Assembly: GCA_039810085.1 (NCBI GenBank)
Contig: JBDHWG010000019.1
Location: 61,900 to 125,899 of the forward strand
Direction: 5' to 3'
Length of the DNA: 64,000 nucleotides
Source: JBDHWG01 sp039810085
GTDB taxonomy: Bacteria > Chloroflexota > Anaerolineae > Epilineales > JAHCIE01
Numbering within the stretch: position 1 is the stretch's first letter; every line of letters starts with the position of its first letter. The position numbers and the translations under genes are program-made. Of this stretch, positions 24,614 to 32,815 are shown piece by piece. The notes beneath the pieces were generated by a model. It ran no database searches, was not told the DNA's origin, and saw nothing but the letters and a program-made list of their open reading frames with translations.

Positions 24614-24711
24614 CGCTTCGCATCTTCCGGCTTTCCCCGGCGTTATAAAAGGGACTATACTATAACACCGTGATTTCCCACAGTCGCCTGTATCGCTAAG
24701 AGGAGGCTGCT

Positions 24712-25413
24712 ATGCCCGTCGTGACCATCTCGCGGTTCCTCGGTACGACGGGGGACGCCATCGCCGAAGGTGTCGCTCAGACCCTCGGCGCACGGCTCGT
24801 CAACCGCCAGTCCCTGATCACCGCGGCCACCGCCGCCGGCGTGTCGCCGGAGTGTCTGGCCGAAATGCACCACGAGAGCACGTTGAGCCTGACCAATGTC
24901 GTCCTCAACATGCTGCGCACCCTGCCCGCCGTCCCGCGCTCGCGGGGTAGCTCGCTTCTCGACGCCGCGCCGTTACCGGCGCCAGAGGGTCGCCGCACCG
25001 GCGTTACGCCAACGGTGGCCGAGATGGAGCAGGGCGTCCACCTGCTCGAAAAGGTCATGCGCGACCTGGCCGCCGAGGGCAACATTGTCATCGTCGGCCG
25101 CGGGGCGAACCTCGTCCTCAAGGACATGCCCGACGCCTTTCATGTGCAGATCGTCGCGACGGTCGAGGCGCGCATCCAGTCCCTCATGGCGACGGCGCAC
25201 GTGGACCGGCGCGAGGCCCTGTCGCGGCTGTGGGCCAGCGACCGCTCGCGCACCGACCACGTTCGGCGCTACTACAACCAATCCTGGACCGACTCGACCC
25301 TGTACGATCTGGTGCTCAACAGCGACCGCATCGAGACGTCAGAAGCGGTCGAGCTTATCGTCACGGCGGCGCAAGCGCGCGCGCGACACGCCGCAGCCTC
25401 GTCCACAGCCTAG
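24712..25413 (+). CDS. Cytidylate kinase-like family protein
   Basis: This is a 233-residue P-loop kinase-like protein of the cytidylate-kinase-like family. The N-terminus VVTISRFLGTTGDAIAEGVA occupies the place of the family's SR..GSGG loop, in a modified form (GTTGD). Later features are IVIVGRGANLVL and a basic stretch with RRYYNQSWTD that resembles lid residues. The ATG has an AGAGGAGG site. A TATACT-like box at 24656-24661 is a candidate promoter with a poor -35. It lies 8 bases ahead of cysS and is probably co-transcribed with it. Substrate is not known. Confidence 0.82.
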   Translation: MPVVTISRFLGTTGDAIAEGVAQTLGARLVNRQSLITAATAAGVSPECLAEMHHESTLSLTNVVLNMLRTLPAVPRSRGSSLLDAAPLPAPEGRRTGVTPTVAEMEQGVHLLEKVMRDLAAEGNIVIVGRGANLVLKDMPDAFHVQIVATVEARIQSLMATAHVDRREALSRLWASDRSRTDHVRRYYNQSWTDSTLYDLVLNSDRIETSEAVELIVTAAQARARHAAASSTA

Positions 25414-25421
25414 GAATCCGC

Positions 25422-26807
25422 ATGGCCCTGTCTATCTACAATACCCTCACGCGGCAGAAAGAGACGTTCGAGCCAATGACGCCGGGGCGCGTCACGATGT
25501 ACGTGTGCGGCGTCACCACCTACGACGACGCCCACGTCGGCCACGCCATGTCGTCCATCGTCTTCGACGTCATCCGCCGCTACCTGGAGCACCTCGGCTA
25601 CGAGGTGCGCTTCGTCAAGAACTTCACCGACGTGGACGACAAGGTCATCGCCCGCGCCCACAAGCTCGGCGTGGACCCCATCGTCCTCTCTAATCAGTAC
25701 GCCGACAGCTTCCTCCAGGAGCTGGACAGCCTCAACGTCAAGGCGTCGGATGTCGCGCCCCGCGTCAGCCAGGAGATGCCCGAAATCATCGCCATGATCG
25801 AGGGCCTCATCGACAAGGGCTATGCCTACGCCGCCGGCGGCGACGTCTACTACCACCGCGCCGCCTTCCCGAACTACGGCCGCCTGTCGCGCCGCCCCCT
25901 GGACGAGATGCAGCAGGGCGAGACGTTGGAGCACAAAGAGGACCCGTCGGACTTCGCCTTGTGGAAAGGGGCAAAACCCGGCGAGCCGTTCTGGGACAGC
26001 CCGTGGGGGCCAGGTCGCCCCGGCTGGCACATCGAGTGCTCGGCCATGTGTCTGCACCACCTGGGGACGCAGATCGACATCCACGGCGGCGGGATGGACC
26101 TCATCTTCCCGCACCACGAGAACGAGATCGCCCAGAGCGAGGCGTTCACCGGCGCCGCGCCCTTCGCCCGCTACTGGGTCCACAACGGCCTGATGCGCCT
26201 GGGCAGCGAGAAGATGTCCAAGTCGCTGGGCAACATCGTCGCGGTGCGCGACTATCTCGCGCAGCACACCGCCGACGCCCTGCGCCTGTTTGTCCTCCAG
26301 TCGCACTACCGCAGCGCGCCGACGTACACCGAGGAGTCCATCGCCGCCGCTGAGAAGGGCATGGAGCGCTTCTACGCCGCCCTGCGCCCGCCCCGTCCAG
26401 ACGCCAAGGGCGCGCCCGCCGACGCCCTCGCCGCCAGCGCCGAGGCCACCTGCCAGGCGTTCTACACGGCGATGGACGACGACTTCAACACGCCCCAGGC
26501 GGTCGCCGCCCTGTTCGAGCTGGCGACGACCATCAACCGCGCCCGCGACGAGGGCGTGACCGACGCGCCGTTCCAGCACGCCCAGGACACGCTACGCGGG
26601 CTGCTCACCATGCTCGGCTTCAAGCTCGACGCCGAAGCGAGGCAGGACATGGCCGCCGCGCCGTTCATCGAGCTGCTCATCCGCGTCCGCGCTGATCTGC
26701 GCAAGGCGAAGCAGTACGCCCTCGCCGACAGCATCCGCCAGGAGTTGACGACCCTGGGCATCTCCCTAGAGGACAGCCCCGCCGGTACCACCTGGCGCCG
26801 CAGCTAG
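25422..26807 (+). CDS. cysS: Cysteine--tRNA ligase
   Basis: This enzyme charges tRNA-Cys. The 461-residue protein has the class I signature as HVGH, the KMSKS loop as KMSKSLGN, and zinc ligands in MYVCGVTTYD, IECSAMCLHH and the following His/Glu positions. The ATG at 25422 is chosen because the family N-terminus (LSIYNTLTRQKE) starts there; the frame remains open to 25230 inside the upstream gene. The cysS-rlmB order with 8-base spacing is a conserved translation-related unit. Confidence 0.98.
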   Translation: MALSIYNTLTRQKETFEPMTPGRVTMYVCGVTTYDDAHVGHAMSSIVFDVIRRYLEHLGYEVRFVKNFTDVDDKVIARAHKLGVDPIVLSNQYADSFLQELDSLNVKASDVAPRVSQEMPEIIAMIEGLIDKGYAYAAGGDVYYHRAAFPNYGRLSRRPLDEMQQGETLEHKEDPSDFALWKGAKPGEPFWDSPWGPGRPGWHIECSAMCLHHLGTQIDIHGGGMDLIFPHHENEIAQSEAFTGAAPFARYWVHNGLMRLGSEKMSKSLGNIVAVRDYLAQHTADALRLFVLQSHYRSAPTYTEESIAAAEKGMERFYAALRPPRPDAKGAPADALAASAEATCQAFYTAMDDDFNTPQAVAALFELATTINRARDEGVTDAPFQHAQDTLRGLLTMLGFKLDAEARQDMAAAPFIELLIRVRADLRKAKQYALADSIRQELTTLGISLEDSPAGTTWRRS

Positions 26808-26815
26808 AGCGTGTC

Positions 26816-27556
26816 ATGGCTGATGTGGTGTACGGGCGGCATCCGGTATTGGAAGCGCTGCGCGCCGAGGAAGGCGTGCAGCGCCTTCTTGTCGCCAAGG
26901 GCACGCAGACAGGCGGGCCTGTCGGCGAAATCCTGTCGCTGGCCCAGGCGCGGGGCATCCGCGTCGTCTGGGTAGACCGCCGTGAGCTGGATCGCCTGGG
27001 CGGGGTTCACCAGGGCATCGCCGCCGAGCTGACGCCGTTCGCGTATGCCGACATCGACGACATCCTCGCCGCCGCTGGCGAGCGCGGCGAGCCGCCCCTG
27101 GTCCTCGCCCTGGACGCCATCCAGGATGTCCACAACCTCGGCTCGCTGCTGCGCACCGCCGACGCCGTGGGCGCCCACGGCGTCATCATCCCCGCCCACC
27201 GCGCGGCCGGTGTCACGCCCGCCGTGCGCAAGGCCTCGGCCGGCGCCGTCGCCCACCTCCCCATCGCCCAGGCGACGAACCTGACACGCGCCCTAGCGGG
27301 GCTGAAGCGCCAGGGCGTGTGGATCGTCGGGCTGGACATGGCGGGCGAGACCCCCTTCGATGGCTACGACTGGCGCGGGCCGGTCGCCCTGGTGGTTGGC
27401 AGCGAGGGCAAGGGGCTGGGTCGCCTCGTCGCCGAGACGTGCGACGTGCTCGTGCAGCTCCCGATGCGCGGCCACGTCGACTCCCTCAACGCTGCCGTCG
27501 CCGGCTCCATCGTTCTGTACCACGCCTGGCGCTCCCGCCGCGAGTCCACGCTCTAG
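26816..27556 (+). CDS. rlmB: 23S rRNA (guanosine-2'-O-)-methyltransferase, SpoU/TrmH family
   Basis: This SPOUT-fold enzyme is expected to methylate the 2'-OH of G2251 in 23S rRNA using S-adenosylmethionine. The 246-residue protein has an N-terminal substrate-binding domain (VVYGRHPVLEAL) and the three SPOUT motifs: ALDAIQDVHNLGSLLRTADA, VALVVGSEGKGLGRL and LPMRGHVDSLNAAVAGSI. It follows cysS by 8 bases. RlmB and TrmH-type enzymes look alike at this level, so the exact target G is inferred from the cysS linkage. Confidence 0.92.
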   Translation: MADVVYGRHPVLEALRAEEGVQRLLVAKGTQTGGPVGEILSLAQARGIRVVWVDRRELDRLGGVHQGIAAELTPFAYADIDDILAAAGERGEPPLVLALDAIQDVHNLGSLLRTADAVGAHGVIIPAHRAAGVTPAVRKASAGAVAHLPIAQATNLTRALAGLKRQGVWIVGLDMAGETPFDGYDWRGPVALVVGSEGKGLGRLVAETCDVLVQLPMRGHVDSLNAAVAGSIVLYHAWRSRRESTL

Positions 27557-27571
27557 AAGGAGACATCCCCC

Positions 27572-28543
27572 GTGAGCCGTTTTTCCCTCCGCATCTCCCA
27601 CGCGCGCTCCGTGACCCTCGCCGTCTTCGGTCTTGCCGCCCTAACGGCGCTGGCCCTCTCCGTCGCCCTCGCCGATCCCGCCCGGCCGAACAACGCGCCG
27701 CAGCGGATCACACGCGGAGCCGCTCCAGCGGTTGCGCTGCCGGCGGCGACGGTGACGCCTGGGTTGGGCACAATTACCGGCCACCTCCTGGCCAATGGCG
27801 CGCCCGTTGCCAATGAGCCTTTGACCCTGCACGCGTACAACGGCGACATCGATGGGGGCGTGACGGCGGCAACGACGACCGACAGCCAGGGCGGCTTCAC
27901 CTTCGCCGATGTGCCCATGCCCTCGACGGGCTTCACATATCGCGCGGTCTACGGCCCCAATCAAACCAAGCCAGAATACGTCTACCGCTGGCTCGGCCCG
28001 CTGATTACTGACTTTAACGTTGGGATGACCGTCAGCGGCGGGGACATCGACATTACCAATGTCCGCCTGGTATCGCCGCCGAATGGGGCAACCAAGACGA
28101 TTCCTGCCACGTTCACCTGGCAGCCGCGCAACAACCCAACGGACCAGTATCGCTTTACCCTGGTCGATGCAGTCACCTATTCAGGCTGCCTGTATCGGCC
28201 CGGGCCAGACAACAACGCCTACACGTTGACCCTGGCAGATACGCAGGCCGGCTGCCTGGATGGCTTTCAGTACAACAAAGACTATTTATGGTACGTCACG
28301 ATTGACGACACAAGCGCGAACGATAGCCACGGCGACTCCTACGATGCCTGGCTTGTCACGTTCACCCAAGGGGGCACAGCCGAGCCGACGGCGACGCCAA
28401 CGGCGACGGCTACGCCGACGGCAACCGTTAGCCCAACCGCAACGATGACACCGACGGCGACGGCCACACCGTTCTACCCGGTCTATCTGCCGCTCATCCG
28501 CCGCGACATGGCCCCGCCCACTGCAACACCGGCTCTGCACTAG
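27572..28543 (+). CDS. Secreted protein with carboxypeptidase-regulatory-like domain and Thr/Pro-rich stalk
   Basis: This 323-residue protein has a signal peptide (about residues 12-36, ending VALADPA). A beta-sandwich like the carboxypeptidase regulatory domain follows at about 65-165 (GTITGHLLANGAPVANEPL, FTFADVPMP). A further beta-rich domain at about 165-265 contains four Cys. A TPTATATPTA-type stalk then leads to FYPVYLPLIRRD near the C-terminus. The short VYLPLI-type tail after a Thr/Pro stalk is common in Chloroflexota exported proteins, in my experience, and may be a surface signal. A GTG start at 27572 follows AAGGAG. The role is unknown. Confidence 0.72.
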   Translation: MSRFSLRISHARSVTLAVFGLAALTALALSVALADPARPNNAPQRITRGAAPAVALPAATVTPGLGTITGHLLANGAPVANEPLTLHAYNGDIDGGVTAATTTDSQGGFTFADVPMPSTGFTYRAVYGPNQTKPEYVYRWLGPLITDFNVGMTVSGGDIDITNVRLVSPPNGATKTIPATFTWQPRNNPTDQYRFTLVDAVTYSGCLYRPGPDNNAYTLTLADTQAGCLDGFQYNKDYLWYVTIDDTSANDSHGDSYDAWLVTFTQGGTAEPTATPTATATPTATVSPTATMTPTATATPFYPVYLPLIRRDMAPPTATPALH

Positions 28544-28639
28544 CGGGTCGTTGGCGAGGACGGCGCGCGGGACACCGCCGGTGTATCGTGGGCGTAGATA
28601 TATCGGGATAGACGCTCTTTGAGAGCGAGGGAGGCAGCG

Positions 28640-29710
28640 ATGGGCGTTCAGGGACTGCACCACATCACACTCGTATCATCGGATGCGCAGCGGACAACAG
28701 ACTTCTACACGCGCGTCCTCGGCCTGCGGCTGGTCAAGAAGACGGTCAACTTCGACGACCCGGGCAGCTACCACCTCTACTTCGGCGACGAGACCGGCAG
28801 CCCCGGCTCGGCCATCACGTTCTTCGAGTGGCGCGACGCCCCCAAGGGCCACTGGGGCATCGGCGGCACTCACCACTTCGCCCTGAGCGTGCCGGACTAC
28901 GATGGCCTGCTCAAGTGGAAGCGCCGCCTCACGGACCTCGGCGTCAAGGTGGACGGCCCGCTCGACCGCCACTACTTCACCTCGATTTACTTCACCGACC
29001 CCGACGGCGCCATCATCGAGATCGCCACGCGCGGCCCCGGCTGGACGGTGGACGAAGCGCCCGACGCCATCGGCACAACGTATAAAGCGCCGCCGGAAGA
29101 CATGATTGTCAACAATCGCGACGAGGCGCGCATCACGGCGACGACGTGGCCGGAGCCGGTGCTCGAGATCACGCCGGACATGGCGCTGCGCCAGGGGATG
29201 CACCACATCACGGCCATCGGCTCGAACATCGAGCGGACACAGGCCTTCTTCGGTGACTTGCTGGGGATGCGGCGGGTCAAGATGACGTCGAACTTCGACG
29301 ACCCGAACTCGGCGCACTGGTACTGGGGCGTGGGGGATGGTCGGCCGGGGACGCTGGTCACGTATTTCGAGCGCGATCCGCGCCGCGTCCGCCGGGCGCA
29401 GTTCGGTCCGGGGCAGACACACCACTTTGCCCTGGCGGCGCCGGACGATGAGACGCAGCTCGCGTTCCGCGAGAAGCTGCTGGGGGCGGGTTTACGTGTC
29501 TCGCCGGTCATGGACCGCATCTACTTCAAGAGCATCTACACCAACGACCCGGACGGGCATATCGTGGAGTTGGCGACGGCGGGGCCGGGCTTCGCGGTGG
29601 ATGAGGATGTCACGCACCTGGGCGAGAAGCTGATGCTGCCGCCGTGGCTGGAACCGCACCGCCGCGACCTCGAAACCGCCCTCACGCCCATCGCCGTCCC
29701 GTCGCTTTGA
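28640..29710 (+). CDS. Ring-cleaving dioxygenase-like protein with two VOC domains
   Basis: This 356-residue protein carries two vicinal-oxygen-chelate modules and resembles MhqO/MhqA-type ring-cleaving dioxygenases, which open hydroquinone-like rings using Fe(II). Each half starts with an HHIT block (LHHITLVSSD and MHHITAIGSN) and ends with a metal-ligand Glu block (PDGAIIEIAT and PDGHIVELAT); THHFAL occurs in both. Internal duplication is obvious. The ATG at 28640 is preceded by GAGGGAGG. The true substrate is not shown by the context. Confidence 0.87.
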   Translation: MGVQGLHHITLVSSDAQRTTDFYTRVLGLRLVKKTVNFDDPGSYHLYFGDETGSPGSAITFFEWRDAPKGHWGIGGTHHFALSVPDYDGLLKWKRRLTDLGVKVDGPLDRHYFTSIYFTDPDGAIIEIATRGPGWTVDEAPDAIGTTYKAPPEDMIVNNRDEARITATTWPEPVLEITPDMALRQGMHHITAIGSNIERTQAFFGDLLGMRRVKMTSNFDDPNSAHWYWGVGDGRPGTLVTYFERDPRRVRRAQFGPGQTHHFALAAPDDETQLAFREKLLGAGLRVSPVMDRIYFKSIYTNDPDGHIVELATAGPGFAVDEDVTHLGEKLMLPPWLEPHRRDLETALTPIAVPSL

Positions 29711-29792
29711 TGTGATGAGCAGGTCGGTCTAGACTATCCAAACACGAACCATTGGTGGAGGCAAGGGACTATCGGAGAAGGGGGACGTTCAC

Positions 29793-30008
29793 GTGGACGT
29801 AGCAGGCCTGGAGCGTATCGAGGCGGATATCCGGCACTTGACACTCGATGAGCAGTTGTGGCTCATGGAACGGCTGGCGCGGTCCATTCGGGAGCAGACG
29901 CAGCGCCAGGGGTCGTCTATCGAGAATGAGCTTGCGAGGATGGCGGCTGACCTTGAGATTCAACGCGAACTGCGGCTCATCGAAGCGGAGATAGTAGGAG
30001 AGGTATGA
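29793..30008 (+). CDS. Small antitoxin-like protein upstream of the MazF module
   Basis: This 71-residue, mostly helical, acidic protein has a GTG start behind AGAAGGGGG. The first half (LERIEADIRHLTLDEQLWLMERLA) and the second (ARMAADLEIQRELRLIEAEI) match a family of short proteins often found just ahead of MazF/PemK or PIN toxins. It overlaps the next gene by 4 bases (ATGA). An antitoxin or accessory role is inferred from the operon; no DNA-binding motif is seen. Confidence 0.68.
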   Translation: MDVAGLERIEADIRHLTLDEQLWLMERLARSIREQTQRQGSSIENELARMAADLEIQRELRLIEAEIVGEV

Positions 30009-30301
30009 TGAGCGTGAGTGAGACATTGGCGATCCGGCCCAACGTGTACTACACGCCTGAGGAAGCGGCGCAGTTACTGCGCGTCTCCGAGCAAGACGTC
30101 ATGGCGATGCTGCAATCGGGGCGAGCGCGCGGCGTGCAAATCGGTCAACACTGGCGCATCCTGGGCGCAGCCCTGCTCGACCTCTCCGCAATGGAGGAGG
30201 GCGCTGAAGCCGCACTCGTCCACGACTGGATGGGCGCATCCCTGCCTACGCTGATGGAGGTCTGGGACAACGAGGAAGACGCCGTCTATGACGACCTATA
30301 G
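30005..30301 (+). CDS. Excisionase-like helix-turn-helix protein, probable MazF antitoxin
   Basis: This 98-residue protein has a MerR/excisionase-type helix-turn-helix at about residues 15-50 (YYTPEEAAQLLRVSEQDVMAM, then GRARGVQIGQHWRI). Its acidic C-terminal tail (WDNEEDAVYDDL) looks like a toxin-wrapping segment. It overlaps the toxin gene by 14 bases. A role as DNA-binding antitoxin and autoregulator is likely from layout. Met2 at 30008 is an alternative start. Confidence 0.78.
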   Translation: MMSVSETLAIRPNVYYTPEEAAQLLRVSEQDVMAMLQSGRARGVQIGQHWRILGAALLDLSAMEEGAEAALVHDWMGASLPTLMEVWDNEEDAVYDDL

Positions 30302-30653
30302 CCGCGGTGACGTCATTCTGGTTGACATTCCTTTTAGCGGGACCGTAGGTTCCAAGCGTCGTCCCGCTGTAGTCATCAGCGTGGATGCTTTCAACAACGC
30401 GGGCATCAAACTCATCGTAGCGGCTATCACCAGCAATGTGTCACCGCCCTTCCGTCCAGGTGATACGTTACTCAGCGAATGGGATGCAGCAGGGTTGCTC
30501 AAGCCGTCGGCTGTGCGAGGTGTGTTGGCGACGGTGGATAAGTCGGACATCGCGCGAAAGCTCGGCGCAATGTCGCCGAGTGATTTTGGGCGAGTAGAGC
30601 GCAATCTTGCCAACATTCTCGGCTTCGCAGATAAAGCGACTTGGTTGAGCTAG
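30288..30653 (+). CDS. MazF/PemK-family mRNA interferase toxin
   Basis: This is a ribosome-independent endoribonuclease that cleaves mRNA at short motifs when freed from its antitoxin. The 121-residue protein shows the N-terminal strand YSRGDVILVDIPFSG, the RRPAVVIS block with the conserved Arg, and the KPSAVRGVLATVDKSDI segment containing the usual Ser/Thr-Arg catalytic region. The start lies inside the antitoxin gene. The cleavage motif cannot be told from sequence. Confidence 0.93.
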   Translation: MTTYSRGDVILVDIPFSGTVGSKRRPAVVISVDAFNNAGIKLIVAAITSNVSPPFRPGDTLLSEWDAAGLLKPSAVRGVLATVDKSDIARKLGAMSPSDFGRVERNLANILGFADKATWLS

Positions 30654-30659
30654 ACCAAT

Positions 30660-30929
30660 ATGATTCCCTACGTGACTGACGTCCGCTGCCTGGGCGAGTA
30701 CCGCCTGGCGCTCACGTTTTCGGATGGGACGCACGGTGAGCTTGACTTCCGAGAGCGTGTTGTCGGTCGGGGTGGCATCTTTGCGCCGCTCGAAGACGAG
30801 GACTTCTTCAAGCGCGTGCAGGTAGACCCGGAGGCGCGCACGCTTGTGTGGCCGAACGGCCTCGACCTGTGCCCCGTTGTGCTGCACAGCGCGGTGACCG
30901 GCGAGCCTGTCCTGGACCTCAGCGTCTAG
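30660..30929 (+). CDS. DUF2442 domain protein
   Basis: This 89-residue protein matches DUF2442, a small domain common in toxin-antitoxin neighbourhoods. Typical blocks are VRCLGEYRLALTFSDGTHGELDF, ELDF followed by LEDEDFFKRVQVD, and VWPNGLDLCPVVLH. It starts 6 bases after the MazF stop, so it is probably in the same transcript. No enzymatic motif is seen. It overlaps the convergent YjbR-like gene by 4 bases at the stop codons. Confidence 0.88.
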   Translation: MIPYVTDVRCLGEYRLALTFSDGTHGELDFRERVVGRGGIFAPLEDEDFFKRVQVDPEARTLVWPNGLDLCPVVLHSAVTGEPVLDLSV

Positions 30930-31312
30930 CCCATCGGCGGCTCGCCGGTGTTGGGATACCTTCTCACGCCGGAAAACAATCGCCTGGGGGCGACGAGTTC
31001 CCAGGCGGTGCTGATGTGGAAACCCAGGTCCTCGTCGCCGATCCAATCTAGCTCAATGCCGACCCACCCCCGAACGCCGACATACGGCGGCGTGAAGAAG
31101 GTCTTCGGTGCGCCCTCAATGAGCGCGGCCTGGAGGCCGGGCGGAACGGGAAGCCACACGGCAATGTGGCCGTCGCCGTGGTGGTTGTTGGCGAACATGA
31201 CGAACGCCCTCTTCCCGACGAAGAAAGTCGGCTCGCCGTGCGAAAGCCGCTCACTCGTCCCCGGCAGCGCCAGGCACAGCCGCCGGACGCGCTCCACCTG
31301 CTCGTGGCTCAT
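30926..31312 (-). CDS. MmcQ/YjbR family protein
   Basis: This 128-residue protein belongs to the MmcQ/YjbR family, a double-wing DNA-binding-like fold of uncertain function. Visible blocks are LCLALPGTSERLSHGEPTF, FVGKRAFVMFA and a C-terminal GWVGIELD followed by the strand-helix end ELVAPRRL. It is convergent with the DUF2442 gene and lies 18 bases after the lipase stop, on the same strand, so it may end that transcript. Confidence 0.88.
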   Translation of the reverse strand: MSHEQVERVRRLCLALPGTSERLSHGEPTFFVGKRAFVMFANNHHGDGHIAVWLPVPPGLQAALIEGAPKTFFTPPYVGVRGWVGIELDWIGDEDLGFHISTAWELVAPRRLFSGVRRYPNTGEPPMG

Positions 31313-31330
31313 ACAGCCATTCTCACCGTA

Positions 31331-32791
31331 TCACATCACCTGGAACACGTCGTGCACGGGCGGCGGCTCGCCACCACCGCCGGTTGTGCTGCGCACCTCA
31401 GCGCGGTACGTGCCGGGCGGGAGCGCGTCTAGAGTGAGCACCCAGCCGTTCTCCGTCGGCTGGAAGGCGCGCGTGACCGCCGGCCTATCCCCGGCCACCG
31501 ATTCGATTGCTGCCTCCAGCCCGCCAACCGGCGCGGCGACATTCACCACCGCCGCCGACATCGCAATAGGCTCCTGCGCGACGTAGACATCGTCCAGGTC
31601 GAAGGCGATGGCCGGGCGGCTAGCGGCCATGTTCGGCGCGGCGCTCCGCACGCCGCCAATCTCGCGCACGTCCTCTAGCCCCACAATCTGCATCTCCCCC
31701 AGGCGCGTCTGTAAGTCAGCCAGGATTTGAGCGTTGCGCTGGAGGGAGCCGTGCCGCTCAGGGAAGAATGTGTCCCGGTAATCGTCGGACATCTCAATGG
31801 GAACGGCGGAGAGCCGGGGGACAGTCCCGTCGCCGTCGCCGAGGCGGGCGTCGATGTTGCCCGGCAGGTCCGCGACGACCGTCAGCTGTCCATCGACGAG
31901 CTGCGCCGACTGGAGCGTCGGCTGGCGTGTCCCGACAATCGGCAGAATGCGGTAGCCACGGGCGACATACGTGTCGTCTGTCTGGTGCGCCTTCACCGCC
32001 GCCTCGATCTCGCGGTGGAAGGCGAGGGCGTCGGCGGCGCGCTGGCGGTCGATACCCGGCAGCCCATCGGTCTCCGCCACGCGCTGGTAGACGCCGTTCA
32101 CCTGCACCATCTTGTAGATGGGTAGGAGCTGATAGGCGGCGGTGAACGAGCGCATGACGTCGGTCAGGTCGAGGAACAGCTTCTTGTAGCCGTGGGCGAG
32201 GTAGTCCACAGCGTTGGGTGAGCCGCGATAGGGCGTGCCGAAGGTGATCAGGGCGCGGCAGTCGCGCCACCCGTCGAGGACTTCGAGGTAGTAGCGCGAG
32301 ACGAGGCCGCCCATGCTGTGCCCGATGAGAATCACCTTGGCGTCGCTGGCCCCCGACGCGTTGCGCCACGCCGGGAGGCGGTGGTCGATGAACTCCTTGA
32401 GGCGGTGGGCCGAGGCGCGATTGTCGCGCCGCCAGTCGTAGGGGAAGCCGAACAGGTTGGCAGGGCGGTCGTCGTCAATGGAGCCTTCGGTGACGTCGAA
32501 GGTGTCGCGGATAGCGCGCAGGGTCTCGGTGTAGCCGTCGATCTTGACCAGCCCAGGCACGAGATGCACATCGGGGACCAAGCGCGTCGCGCGCACGCCG
32601 TCGCCCAGATCGGCCGCACTGGGATCGTCGCCCGTCAGGCGCACGCTCTTCAGTGCGGCGCCGAGGGTGGACAGCGCCCCAAACACGACCTGGGCCGTGG
32701 GCGCCCAGACGTCCTGCCCGTCCTTCTGCAAAACGCTGCCTGTGATGCCGGGCAAGAGGATGACCATATCGCGTAGTTTCGGCTTTGGCAT
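31331..32791 (-). CDS. LCAT-like alpha/beta hydrolase (lipase/acyltransferase)
   Basis: This 486-residue protein belongs to the lecithin:cholesterol acyltransferase-like hydrolases. The oxyanion block ILLPGITGSVL is at 11-21, PYDWRRD is at 117-123, the nucleophile elbow GHSMGG gives Ser159, GDGTVP gives Asp321 and FFPERHGSL gives His347. The catalytic triad is complete. A beta-rich C-terminal part (about 390-486) resembles a small substrate- or membrane-binding sandwich. No signal peptide is seen. It starts 24 bases after the CHAT fusion gene, which has a homologous N-terminal domain, so the two act together. A phospholipid or other ester target is inferred. Confidence 0.88.
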   Translation of the reverse strand: MPKPKLRDMVILLPGITGSVLQKDGQDVWAPTAQVVFGALSTLGAALKSVRLTGDDPSAADLGDGVRATRLVPDVHLVPGLVKIDGYTETLRAIRDTFDVTEGSIDDDRPANLFGFPYDWRRDNRASAHRLKEFIDHRLPAWRNASGASDAKVILIGHSMGGLVSRYYLEVLDGWRDCRALITFGTPYRGSPNAVDYLAHGYKKLFLDLTDVMRSFTAAYQLLPIYKMVQVNGVYQRVAETDGLPGIDRQRAADALAFHREIEAAVKAHQTDDTYVARGYRILPIVGTRQPTLQSAQLVDGQLTVVADLPGNIDARLGDGDGTVPRLSAVPIEMSDDYRDTFFPERHGSLQRNAQILADLQTRLGEMQIVGLEDVREIGGVRSAAPNMAASRPAIAFDLDDVYVAQEPIAMSAAVVNVAAPVGGLEAAIESVAGDRPAVTRAFQPTENGWVLTLDALPPGTYRAEVRSTTGGGGEPPPVHDVFQVM

Positions 32792-32815
32792 GGCGACTCC
32801 TTGTGGTGGTGTGAG

